DNA of 64,000 bases from NCBI GenBank assembly GCA_034440635.1, contig JAOTON010000385.1:3587001-3651000 (forward strand). The letters run 5' to 3'. The stretch is from Lepas anatifera (lineage: Eukaryota; Arthropoda; Thecostraca; Lepadidae). The notes under the pieces are model-generated. The model saw only the letters and a list, made by a program, of their open reading frames with translations. It had not been told where the DNA came from and ran no database searches. How positions within the stretch are numbered: position 1 is the first letter of the stretch; every line of letters begins with the position of its first letter. This document shows, one piece after another, positions 36,212-45,870 of the stretch. Position numbers and translations under genes: made by a program.

Positions 36212-37168
36212 TTAACCCTCGCCCCACCGGGGGGCCATCGATGGCCGTTGAGGCTTGTATCTCTCACCCCATCATTTTCCCACCATCCCTGAACTTTTTT
36301 TACTCCAGGTCACCCAAGGTCAGGTCACCAAGCGAGGCCAGCCAAAGTCACCTCACTTTAACTTTTGAGCTCTATAAGAGCTACATTTGTTGGTCGATCG
36401 ATTTGAAACTACCTGCACTTTGTCCCTCCGGGTCTACATAATGTATATCCGGGATTATTCGATTTCGTGACCTGAGGTCGGTCACGACATGACCTCTCCC
36501 ATTAAAAAGCATGGGAAAAGCTGTCGTAGGGCCTAAGTCACAAAACGATTGAAAATGCTCAGCTTGCTCAGAAAAGCGTTCTTGGACACCCCTTCACGGA
36601 TCCCGGGCATTTTGCTTTGTCCTCTCCGAGGTTATCCAAGGTCACCAGGGGTCAACAAGCAGTATTTTGACAATAACTTTTGACCTAATTAACCTCGAGC
36701 GCTGAACCAAACATCATCGTGTATGTCTCGTCACTGGCTTTCATTTGATATACAAGGTCACTTTCTGACCTTTTGAGACCTCAGGTCAAATTAGGTCACA
36801 AGGTGACCTTTAGAGGTCAAACCACTTGCGGGAGGTCATTACCTTACACATAGCGGAAAAAGGTCTAGCATTTTTCTATCAAATTTACTTAACCAGATCT
36901 CAATACCTCTAATGGCATAAGAGTTATCCCCAGTTTTCTTAAGCATTGCATATTTTAGTGAATATGGCCTATCGTGACCTAACTTGACATCTGAAGGTCA
37001 AACCATTGACCTGAGAGCTTAAACATTTGAAGCAATTTCTTACTGATTTCACGCAAGCTTTCTAATGCACTTTGCAAAATTGCGCTAAACCCCATATTTT
37101 CGGAGTTAGGGGGCATCGATGCCCGGTGGGACGAAGGTGGCACCGGACCCCGGTGGGGCGCGGGTTGA
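36212..37168 (+). mobile_element. TTAA-flanked AGGTCA-rich element, family C (complete)
   Basis: TTAA (36212-36215) then CCCTCGCCCCACCGGGG; right end CCCCGGTGGGGCGCGGG then TTGA (37165-37168). The 949-bp element has inverted termini and inner GC palindromes GGGCCATCGATGGCC (left) and GGGCATCGATGCCC (right). The interior is rich in TGACCT/AGGTCA (for example GTGACCTGAGGTC near 36468 and the cluster near 36780-36830). A reverse copy sits at 49985-50989. Non-coding. Confidence 0.8.
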
Positions 37169-37545
37169 AAGGGTACGAGGAGGGGACGACAAGCCCCCCC
37201 TTCCCCTTCCACGGAAAACGCCCCGGGGTACATTTCCCAACATGGCAGCATTTCGTCATCCGGTTCGGACATGAATCAAACGTCAGGACAAAATCATGCG
37301 TAAGTATGCAGACATGCAACCCTGGTCCCTCGTGATGCGAGGATGACGCAACCGTTACATCACTCGTCACAGCTGAGGAATCGTGACGTCACGAGCCCAC
37401 TTCAAGACCGCCGCCTCAGAATAGTGCGCAGCCCAAATCTAGGCCGGCACCTCGTGGCATCAGCGTGCCCGCCCCACTCCCACGCTGGCATGCCGCCAAT
37501 CAATACCCCTCCCAGCATCCACCAGCCCAACCACCATGCACTTAC

Positions 37546-37662
37546 CAGGAGTGTGGCCATTTCTCTTTTGCATTTCTCCGCCGGCGGGCAGTGTATCATG
37601 AAGAGCTCGTCGATGTGGATGAGAATGCCGCCGCCGTCGCTCCCCGCCCGCACCCAATCCGC
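37546..37662 (-). CDS. Putative exon, unknown protein
   Basis: A 39-codon minus-strand frame ending EKCKREMATLL abuts a consensus donor CTG|GTAAGT (GT at 37545-37544). It includes GGGILIHIDELFMIHCPP, a hydrophobic/Cys-containing stretch. The acceptor candidate (AG at 37664-37663) has a poor pyrimidine tract, and an in-frame stop lies four codons above it. The block lies in the GC-rich island, where open frames are expected by chance. No family recognised. Confidence 0.22.
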
Positions 37663-37861
37663 CTCAGGTCACTCGTCTGCCGTCATCCCCGACCGCGTCG
37701 CCCGGTGTCACCGGCGCGCGCACACGCCCCACAGGGCGCATGCGCCTCAGGGCATTCAGCGCAGCCAGCCGGTCCGGACACGGCCAGGGTCGCTCTTCCC
37801 CCGAGACGCCGACGACGGCGACCCGCGACGGCGCGTCAGAGGGATCGGATATCGCCTGTAG

Positions 37862-37905
37862 CGTCGCCAATCTTGCCGGAGCGAGGGTGTTGCCGGTTCA
37901 AATCC
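37862..37905 (+). repeat. tRNA-like 3' half (B box with T-arm)
   Basis: GCCGGTTCAAATCCGGC is a perfect T-arm hairpin with a consensus B box, followed by GGAGGTCC. No complementary acceptor strand (GACCTCC) or A box occurs in the preceding ~100 bp, so a complete tRNA gene is not supported. Confidence 0.4.
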
Positions 37906-38311
37906 GGCGGAGGTCCATCTTTTATAAGAGTATTCTGATCTTGGATGTTATTACTGAGCCAATGAACCTCGCAAGGCCGGCTTCCACGAGCACTTTGTCG
38001 AAGTTAAGCTATAGGGGGATTACGCTGCCCTCTGGTTGTTCCTCATTTAGTGGCTAAATGGAAAAAGCGCCGCCAGAGATTTTCGGTCGCTGGGGAGGGC
38101 AGACGGGAGGATTTCATCAGGCTTTTGTTTGAGGAGTTCACCGGAATTTTCGTTTGCAGGGCGGGTCGCAGGGGTGTGGAATTATAGATCTTTGCAGGTG
38201 CCCCGGCACCCGCAATGATGAACCGGGCACCCCTAATGGCCATTTTGGTACCCCCAACCAAAATATGCCGCAAAGAGTGCTTAAAGAAGATAATATTTTC
38301 ACCACATACGT

Positions 38312-38657
38312 GTTACAGTCATTGGCGGACGCAGGGGGGGCCAATCCGGCCATGCCCCCCCAAAGCGCTGGAGGGGGCCAAACTACCTTTTGGCCCCCAA
38401 ACGCCGGATAAATTTTTGAAAAAAGTGTTTACACTAGGTATGTAGAGCGCATAAAAATCTTCGCTCCCACCCCCCCCGGAGAGCGATCATGCACTTGGAG
38501 AGGTGTTTATACTAGGTCTGTAGAGCACTGAAAAAGGTGTTTACACTTAGGTCTGTAGAGCAAAAAAATCTTCGCTCCCACCCCCCCCCAGGAGGAGAGG
38601 CAGACATGGCTTTGCCCCTCCCCAAAACTCGGGTCTGCGTCCACCCCTGGTTACAGT
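38312..38657. mobile_element. hAT-like MITE, family D copy 2 (complete)
   Basis: The 330-bp element 38320-38649 begins CATTGGCGGACGCAGGGG and ends GGTCTGCGTCCACCCCTG, with the exact 8-bp duplication GTTACAGT on both sides (38312-38319, 38650-38657). It is longer than copy 1 because the segment GTGTTTACACTAGGTATGTA plus GAGC and the following TCTTCGCTCCCACC block is present in three partial copies (near 38427, 38503 and 38539). Non-coding. Confidence 0.93.
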
Positions 38658-38723
38658 GTTATAATAGCATTCTGCACCTGACCTACAGCCTAATATTTTA
38701 CAAAGCAACGGAAATCCTCAGGC

Positions 38724-39124
38724 ATTATGGACAGTGGCGGATTTAGCTCGTAGGTTTGGGGGGCAATCCAAAGTCTATAAAAAACGTCACGCGGTGAGAA
38801 TATGTTTAACCAGACGGTAGCTTTTGGGGGTAAGCCCAAGAGTCGATAAGCAAAGAGAAAAAAAACGTCGCAGGGTCAAACATGTGGCCACAAGTTGCTT
38901 GTTTTGCTGTACAAGGACCAATGTTTACACTGAAGTTGACTGGTTCTGTTTGAAGTTGAGAGTTGAAGCACCACAACCTTACTTAAACCTAACTTAAAAG
39001 GAGTCAGGGCAAAAAGGAGATCGACAGCTTGGGAGGAGGAGCAAAACTATAGTTTTGCCCTGAGCTTTTCCGTTTGGGGGGCAAATTGCTTTTTACCTCT
39101 CCTGGATCCGCCACTGATAATGGA
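38724..39124. mobile_element. hAT-like MITE, family E-like (complete)
   Basis: The 385-bp element 38732-39116 begins CAGTGGCGGATTTAG and ends CTCCTGGATCCGCCACTG. Flanks ATTATGGA (38724-38731) and ATAATGGA (39117-39124) match at 7 of 8 positions. It lies less than 80 bp from the preceding family D insertion. Non-coding. Confidence 0.88.
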
Positions 39125-39706
39125 CAATTACCAATTTATGTGCATACCTGCAAGAGAACTTATTGCATACTCCATACCTAAGCTGTGATGCAGTCAATAA
39201 GGTGTATTCACAATAGCTGAATTACTTGCATATTTTTCACCTCAGTAATTCGTTGACACATTTAAAGAAGTATTCGAAATCAACAAAAGGCGCAGCATTA
39301 TGGGGACCTTTGGTCTGTGACGCCAGGTGTTTTCATAATTTTTTTACAAATTTCTAAATTTTGGTATGCATCGGCATATTACTTACTGTCCAATATTGAT
39401 AATCAGTGCCTCTTCTGTTGCGTTTCTGCTGGCTGACCATGACGTGACAGTCCGAGGGCTTACTATACCTTTAGAAAGATGCAGCCAAAAATGTAAAATG
39501 AGAAGCTGGTTACACGACTACCCATCGTACAAATCATCAAGTATAAGCCAAAATCCAGGGTAGCATCGCTCCCAATATAAAACACTGGTTCTTTATTACT
39601 CTTGTACTAATCCCACCTGCACCTGAAAAACAATCCCATGAATCAACCAACAAAATTCCTTTGAAGCCTTTGGGAAGTATAAATCAGATATCAACAAGAA
39701 TCGGTT
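39125..39706. other. No recognisable gene
   Basis: Nothing recognised in any frame. Confidence 0.35.
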
Positions 39707-40552
39707 TTAACACCCGCACTGGAGGGGGGCCTGGTAGGCCCCTAAGATCTCGGAAACTAAGAGGTGTACAAAACGACACTTAGGAGGTGGGTGGGGGCTA
39801 TGGTGGTCTACATGATGACCAATTTTATTGACCTGGTCAATATCTTCAAGGTCAAACGAGGTCGTAAAAGTCAAATCTTGGCCATGCTGGGTACCGATTG
39901 GTAAATGCTGTGATTATGCGGGAAATGGCGGGAATAAGCTAAAGGCAGACCAGGTTCATAGAGAAGAGGTCTCAAGAGGCTCCCTCACAATTTTTGGGTC
40001 AAGGTCATTCAAGGTCATTGACCTTTAAGGTCCCCATATGGTATACTACTTATAATGTACACTTTAACTAACACTGTAGCCACTGTTTGGCGGGAAATGA
40101 GGATTGACCTTTTCAATGGCCTTTGACCTTGACCTTGGTATTGGGGTACCGTATCAATGACGTCATAGCATAATATATGTCAGACCGGGTACCGTATTTG
40201 GCCGGAAGCTCAGTGGTCAATGACCTTGAAGTGCAGATATGACCTTGACCTGTGACCTTTGACCTTGACCTTGACTTTCATGTGGGTGACCTTGACATAT
40301 AATCCAGGTTATATGGCGTTTGACGTACCACTCGGTCTCCAATGTAAGCTAACTGGTCCGACCGCGCGACTACGGCGATCTCAAAATGCAGGTCTGACTT
40401 TGAAAGCCTATAAGTAAGTGTTCGACCGATTTTCAAAGTCTTCCCAATCGACGCGCTATTGAATTCTTTAAATGTGGCCACGTATCTTTTTTCGGATAAG
40501 GGCGGTTCTCCGGCCACTTTGGAAAACGGTGGGGGCCTGCCCCTCGTGTTAA
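39707..40552 (+). mobile_element. TTAA-flanked AGGTCA-rich element, family A copy 2 (complete)
   Basis: TTAA at 39707-39710 and 40549-40552 flank 838 bp. Inner GC hairpins are GGGGGGCCTGGTAGGCCCC near 39722 and GGGGGCCTGCCCC near 40531. The interior has a dense TGACCT cluster at 40240-40271 (five half-sites in 32 bp) and more near 39985-40030 and 40090-40140. Aligns with 2381-3265. Non-coding. Confidence 0.85.
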
Positions 40553-41671
40553 CCTTATCACAATTCATATCATCTGTTTAGTGTTTTCTTGATGTTCCAG
40601 AAGTGTTTTGCCCTGTCGCTTTGCCGGTATAGGGGTCTGTGTTTCAAATGATCATGCATTTGTTTCTACCACCTACTCTCGTTTAGATCATGGCGGTTCA
40701 TAGAAAATATCAATCCAAGTATTTTTATCTGCATTAAGGATGTCTAAAATGTGTATAAGCTTGAAGACACATGTAGATAAGGAGTCCTTTCTTCACAAAC
40801 AACAGTTATAGATAGAAACATAGGGCCCGTATGTCCAGCGTCGGAGTGCCACGGCCACAGCGAACCACCGTGGTGTCAACTACAAAGTGCGATAATTGAA
40901 AATGGCGCATGTTCGCGCAGCTCAATGTTCTCATTCCCGAAAGAGAAATCATTGGAGAATGGGTGAATACCAAAACCACCATAGGACCTCTTGGGACTTG
41001 TAGTTTCACTATATGTTTATGAATAAGTCATATTCCATTTTTCTACAGACCTGACATTAGTAAAAGAAATTGATTATATTTTCCATAAGGCAGTATAAAC
41101 TGTATTCTTTTTGCATCAGATGCCTTTTATAGGCTTCACACTGTCAGCTACAGTTCATGGATATTTCCAGTTTCACCCCTAACTACGTATTATTTCATCA
41201 TTCTTTTGCAGTATAATATCTAGCAGATCTGGCGAAACACTCGGTATTCACTAACCTATGTTCAAGCCGGTATTGGCGCTACCTGCGACATTATGACCCA
41301 AAATAAATTACAGACCAGAAAAATATGAACAATTATCTCCCGCTTGAGCCATATTTTGGGGTATTGAAGAAAGTTGCCAAAATTAATTTTGGCGTACCCG
41401 ATCCTGGATCGGGCCCATTGTGCACCGGCTAGCCTATGCTGAGTCGGCCGCCGTCTCAGCTGTATCAGAGTACCGGATGGTGGCGCAGGCAATCAAGCCA
41501 ATGTAGGGCAAAATATGAATAGGAATGCTTGAAGAAGATCTTGTTAATACATCTCCTGGTTTATGGTTTAAGCTCTATCATTCCCATACTGAAATTTCTG
41601 CTGAATTTCTCGCTTTACAAGTGAACGCGCCTCCGCCAATCAGCAGCCGCCATCCGCTGGATGTCGATTGC
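40553..41671. other. No recognisable gene
   Basis: Nothing recognised in any frame. Confidence 0.35.
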
Positions 41672-41760
41672 CCGCGGGGCACAGAGGTTAGAAAGGTCAC
41701 GCACGCTGGGCGCCGCTGGCGCCGAGTTCAAGCCTCGGTGGGGAGGGATCGCGCGGCAGA
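41672..41760 (+). repeat. tRNA-derived SINE-like head
   Basis: GGGGCACAGAGGTTAGAAAG resembles an A-box region and, about 45 bp on, GCCGAGTTCAAGCCTCGG forms a T-arm hairpin with a B-box-like core, the order of a tRNA-headed SINE. The acceptor stem is not intact. A body may follow to about 41960, where CCTACTAAG recurs three times. Confidence 0.5.
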
Positions 41761-43157
41761 TTATAAAACGTACACGTGTGGTGTTGAGGATAGTGGTCGT
41801 TCTGCCTCCTGTAGGACTGAGGGAGGAGGGCAGATCAGGGTACTTTAACTACGGGTACAACCAGTTTCCTACTAAATATAGTCCTCCCATGATGACGTCA
41901 CGCCCTTTCCTACTAAGTTGTAGGAGATTCTACTAAGTTTTTGGAAGGATCAGCTGAAACATACCAAGTTTGGGCGTATTTGGCACCAATCTAGTATAAA
42001 TCGAAATCAACTTGTTTCACCCATTTGACAGTAACCTTGATCTCAACGGCGAGCAGCGTATTTTACGTAAGTCTAATGAAAAATTATAACACTTCAAAGA
42101 ATTTGTTGAAGGGCATGCATTTATTTGATCAACTCAGGCCTACCTAATAGCCGAGAGAAATAAATTTACCTTCGCTCAAGAGATCACCGGTGTTTATTGT
42201 CTTCTGCTGCAGGTACCACCAACAGCTAATCAAGGTCGAAATCAACAGCCAATCAAAATCGAGATTAGTCTTACTGCAAACGTGTTAGTGTGACTGTCCT
42301 TATTTTGCACGCTCTGGAAATTTGTAAAATAATATTCTTCCTGGTTTTTGAAACGTTGTGGTTTCCAATAAAATTTTTGTTTCTGTTCCTATAGTTTTGT
42401 TTTAGTTCTAAAAGGTTTTTGGCTTAGTGTTCCAGCCCGTACTGTGTCCCGTTGATTGCTCCAACCGGCAGATGTAGGAGACATTCTGTGCACATGGGTG
42501 GATGTATGGGTTGGGTGTTTGTGCAGTGTGCGGTGTCGGTATCACTGGAAAACATGAGTATGAGTTCATTATATTAGTTCGGTATGTGAATACGCTTGGC
42601 GGGTAAAATTGCAGGCACCGATTTCGAATCTTTAGTCTTTTTCGGCATCAGGGTAAGTGATGCAGCTTTTTATATTTGTTTTCATTGACAAACACTTATT
42701 GGCAATAAAACACACACGGTACATGTGACATACACGATTAGCTGACTTCTCATGTGCGTGCAACATTAGAAGTTTAAGCTGATAAAATGGTTATTCGCAG
42801 CGGAGGGATAAGTAGCTCTCGCCGTTCAAACAAGGAGGGTGCGAGGCAAATCACAGGATGCACGAGGTAACTGACTAAGTATGTACATTTTAATGGCATT
42901 AACATCACTGTATTCCTTTAGCATGGGCTACTCCCCCATAACATTCTTTCGATGCCGCCGCCATCCCGCCTACAGGCAGCCAGAAGTCACTGTGCAGTGT
43001 GCACTGCCGTCACAAACCGTGAATGTGATAACCATGATTGTCCGACTTTCTATTTTGAGGTACACAAATTAGTTTGTATGCTACTCTGTTTTGTATGCTA
43101 CTCTGCCGCTGCTCCGCTGTTTATCTCCCGGATGACGTCGCGATCCTAGCAAGTTGT
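41761..43157. other. No recognisable gene
   Basis: TACTAAGTT/TACTAAATA repeats near 41868-41938. Otherwise nothing recognised. A small tandem repeat, TTTGTATGCTACTCTG, lies near 43073-43105. Confidence 0.35.
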
Positions 43158-43477
43158 TATTTGAAAAAGAAATAAATATCAGCCTGTGGATGATGTCACG
43201 ATCTGGCAACCACTACCATACTCGCAACGTTTCCAGGGCTTCGATTGGCTGATGCTCATCGTGACGTCAGCATATGTCGTCACACCAGCAGCTCACAACA
43301 ATGGCCGCCCGGCGAGGGGTTGATCAGGGGTTTAGTGTCAGGTAGGTTTTAGCTTTTTTCTACGAAAATATAGAGTTCCAAGACAAATGATTTTTGGAGC
43401 ACCGGGTTTTCCGACTTGCTTTACAACTTAGCTATCTCAGTTAAAATCACGTTATGAAGGTGTCACATTCCCTTTAA
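43158..43477 (+). mobile_element. TTAA-flanked MITE, family L copy 3 (5' truncated)
   Basis: Matches 7600-7914, from GCCTGTGGATGATGTC to GTGTCACATTCCCT, followed by TTAA (43474-43477). The left ~140 bp of the family is missing. Confidence 0.7.
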
Positions 43478-43852
43478 CCCATCACCGCCAGGGGGTCCGA
43501 TCGGACCCCTCCCCTCGGTTTTTCACAATGATTCTGAGCCGATGGGGGGTGGTTCCAAGGGTGAGAATCTGGACGTCCTGGATTTGGAGTCCAGGTGTCC
43601 CTGTCGCTTCCCGCGAGCGTTTCCGGGGTGGCTGGCACTGGTCGTAAATGAATGCAGTGTGCGCAGTGGGAGGCTATCATGACGTAGCAGTGTGATCTTG
43701 GCGGCGCCGCGCGGGGAATGCGGGGGCCCCGGACGACGGCTGGAGGCTCGGGAAGTTCCTGTGCAGGCGCCTCACCAGGGCTTCTGAGTGCTGACTCCAA
43801 AAATGGACCGGCCATCATCACGTGCCCCATCTCGTCCCGTCCCACTAAAACC
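43478..43852. other. GC-rich block with palindromic start
   Basis: Follows TTAA directly with CCCATCACCGCC and then the palindrome GGGGTCCGATCGGACCCC-like stem near 43492, the same layout (TTAA then GC hairpin) as families A-C. No matching opposite terminus was found. The minus-strand frame through it is open but unrecognised. Confidence 0.35.
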
Positions 43853-45288
43853 TTAACATAGGACTTCCTATCCCTAACCCTATTTCCGGCAGGGGGCTAA
43901 TATTGCCTCCTTCAGGTTTTTCAACAATACCTCCGAAACGGCTTGCGATAGAACTTTAAAACTTCCTGACTTTTCCTAAAACTAGTACAGGCAGGTTTTC
44001 TGAAATTTTCAAGATTATATATTTACCAGGGGCGGACCTATGGCTGGGTTTTTGGGGAGGTTCTATCCACAAACCAAGTATTATCGTATGCGGTGGGTTG
44101 TTTGTAAAAGGAAGCCGTCTCTGCTGATCCTGATGCCAGTTATATGGTTTTATTATATCATTTATTATGTGAGATGATAGTGCATTCACAATTGTCACTA
44201 TTTGTATTCATCAGGGGCGGTTATAGCAGTTAAAAATGGGAGGAATGTTATCAAGAAGGACTAAACGTTAGTAAGTGAGAAGACTGCTTACAGCCGTGCC
44301 AGGACGAATACAATTGGGTATATGAAAACTCAAAATAGTTTTGGTACCCAATTTTAGATTACCAGAGGCGTGTCCAGTCACAATAATGTAGAGTAAATCA
44401 CAAATATAAAAGCATATGTTTGTTCACTTAGAGCTTTGTGCGAGTCTAGCATGCTCTGTATGCATTCAGTTTCAGGCACGACTAAGGAAATATTTCGCCC
44501 ATAGGCAGATCACGGAGACAACAGCATACGGAACGTGTTACCAATGGCGGAGAAGTGCCAGTATTTGAGGGGGTAACATTACATTTTCAAAATATATATT
44601 CCCAGCCAGTATCACCGCCGCGACTCAGTATCGTCGTATATTGAAAATGTGTTTCTAATCACCCCCACCCCCCCAACGACGAGAGTCCTTGATCCGCCTA
44701 TGTCACCCCCTTTCCCAGAGCTGTCATGGGAGGGTAAAAATTATCAGAAATAAATTTCAACTAGTCGAGGGACTAATATACTCATGCATACCACTCGCAT
44801 ATTGTTGGTATGTATTTTACCCCATTATTTTACCTTACTGCATCCGCCCCTGATGAGTTTTTCGTTTTTTCGTTTATTTATGCGTCAAAGATGCCAAGCA
44901 GTATATGACGGCTTCTAATCCGCGTAACAAAAACTTTTTAGGTTGTATATATTTCCCCTCATAGTCACGGTCCTGGAACTGCCGTTGAATTTCGAATTTT
45001 TGCGTAACTCAAGTATATGACAATTTTGAGTCAATTATTTGTAAATCTGAACTAGTTTTGTGAAAATCGTACAACAGAGACAAGGGTTATGGAAAATCAA
45101 AAAAATACACAAAAATTGTATATTTTGCACGACCTTCCCCTTAAAAATCAAAATTTTGAAATTTTCTTTTTTCAAAATAAATTACGAGATTACGAGATAA
45201 ATTATAGATTACGAGATCTTAGGGGGGCCGATATTGCCCCCCTTGCCGGAAATAGGGGTAGCCGGGAGCCTGACGGAAATAGGGCTAA
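43853..45288. mobile_element. Family N: TTAA-type element with inverted ends
   Basis: Left: TTAA (43853-43856), then CCCTATTTCCGGCAGGGGG and CTAATATTGCC. Right, reversed: TTAG at the mirror of 45285-45288, then CCCCTATTTCCGGCAAGGGG and GGCAATATCGG. The ends are clear inverted repeats over about 30 bp with an inner GC hairpin (GGGGGGCCGATATTGCCCCC at 45224). The 1.4-kb interior includes hAT-like terminal motifs CAGGGGCGG at 44029 and 44212 and GCATCCGCCCCTG at 44840, suggesting nested insertions whose duplications could not be confirmed. No transposase frame seen. Confidence 0.6.
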
Positions 45289-45712
45289 GGTCTCTTCAGT
45301 GATAAAGTGAATGTCGAGCAAAAAATACTCTTCATGCAATTTTCAAGTCGCAAAAATACAATCACAGCCGTTATTAGCACCACGTTCCATTCCACACACC
45401 ACCATTTCCCAATTTCATCCCAGAGATTCCATTCGTATCGTCCTTTAAATATCCTTCCCGGTAGGGGAGCAGATCTGTTGCTTTACCGGGCACCACCATC
45501 AGCGGCCCACCCGCCTGACCCCGTCCCAGCTCCACCCTCCGATCGATGTGACGCTGCATAATGACGTCAAATCGTGACGTCACGCCCATGCCTGCTCCCG
45601 CCCGATAGGCGTACTGCCGCAATAAAATAGCACCCGACTTACGCACTGACCGAGTGCCCATCCCTCATTACTGCCGAGGACGCCACCAGCGGCTATTCAA
45701 AGGAGCGACAAA
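45289..45712. other. No recognisable gene
   Basis: A GC-richer block near 45460-45620 has open frames on both strands without domains. Confidence 0.3.
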
Positions 45713-45870
45713 CACTGGCGGATCCAAGGGGGAGGCAAAGGGGCCGTGACCGCCTCCAAAGCCTAACATAATATCTTTTTGGCCCCCCAAAGGACCGAAT
45801 TTTAACTGCTTTTCTTTAAAAGTACTATTTTTCGCGTTCTCTTTTCAACTTAGCTCCCCGAAAACGCTTG
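45713..45870. mobile_element. hAT-like MITE, family E, one end only
   Basis: CACTGGCGGATCCAAGGGGG followed by AAAGGGGCCGTGACC and a CCCCCCAAAGGACCGAATTT block matches family E in reverse (compare 19220-19343). The other terminus is absent, so this is a truncated copy. Confidence 0.55.

Larger units (their letters stand above)
37330..37905. other. GC-rich, CpG-rich island
   Basis: Marked local rise in GC and CpG compared with its surroundings, with long open frames on both strands (37343-37861 plus, 37402-37653 minus), as expected of GC-rich DNA. It could be an unmethylated promoter or first-exon region. The best exon signal in it is the minus-strand donor at 37545. Confidence 0.45.

Noticed and set aside
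37862..37905. Complete tRNA gene
   Set aside because: Only the T-arm and B box are present; no acceptor partner, D arm or anticodon arm upstream.
37343..37938. 172- and 157-codon plus-strand frames
   Set aside because: Overlapping open frames on both strands of a CpG-rich block, no motif, expected by chance at this GC content.
44029..44852. One or two further hAT-like elements with CAGGGGCGG and CCGCCCCTG ends
   Set aside because: Termini are present but no pair has matching 8-bp flanks, so separate elements could not be delimited.
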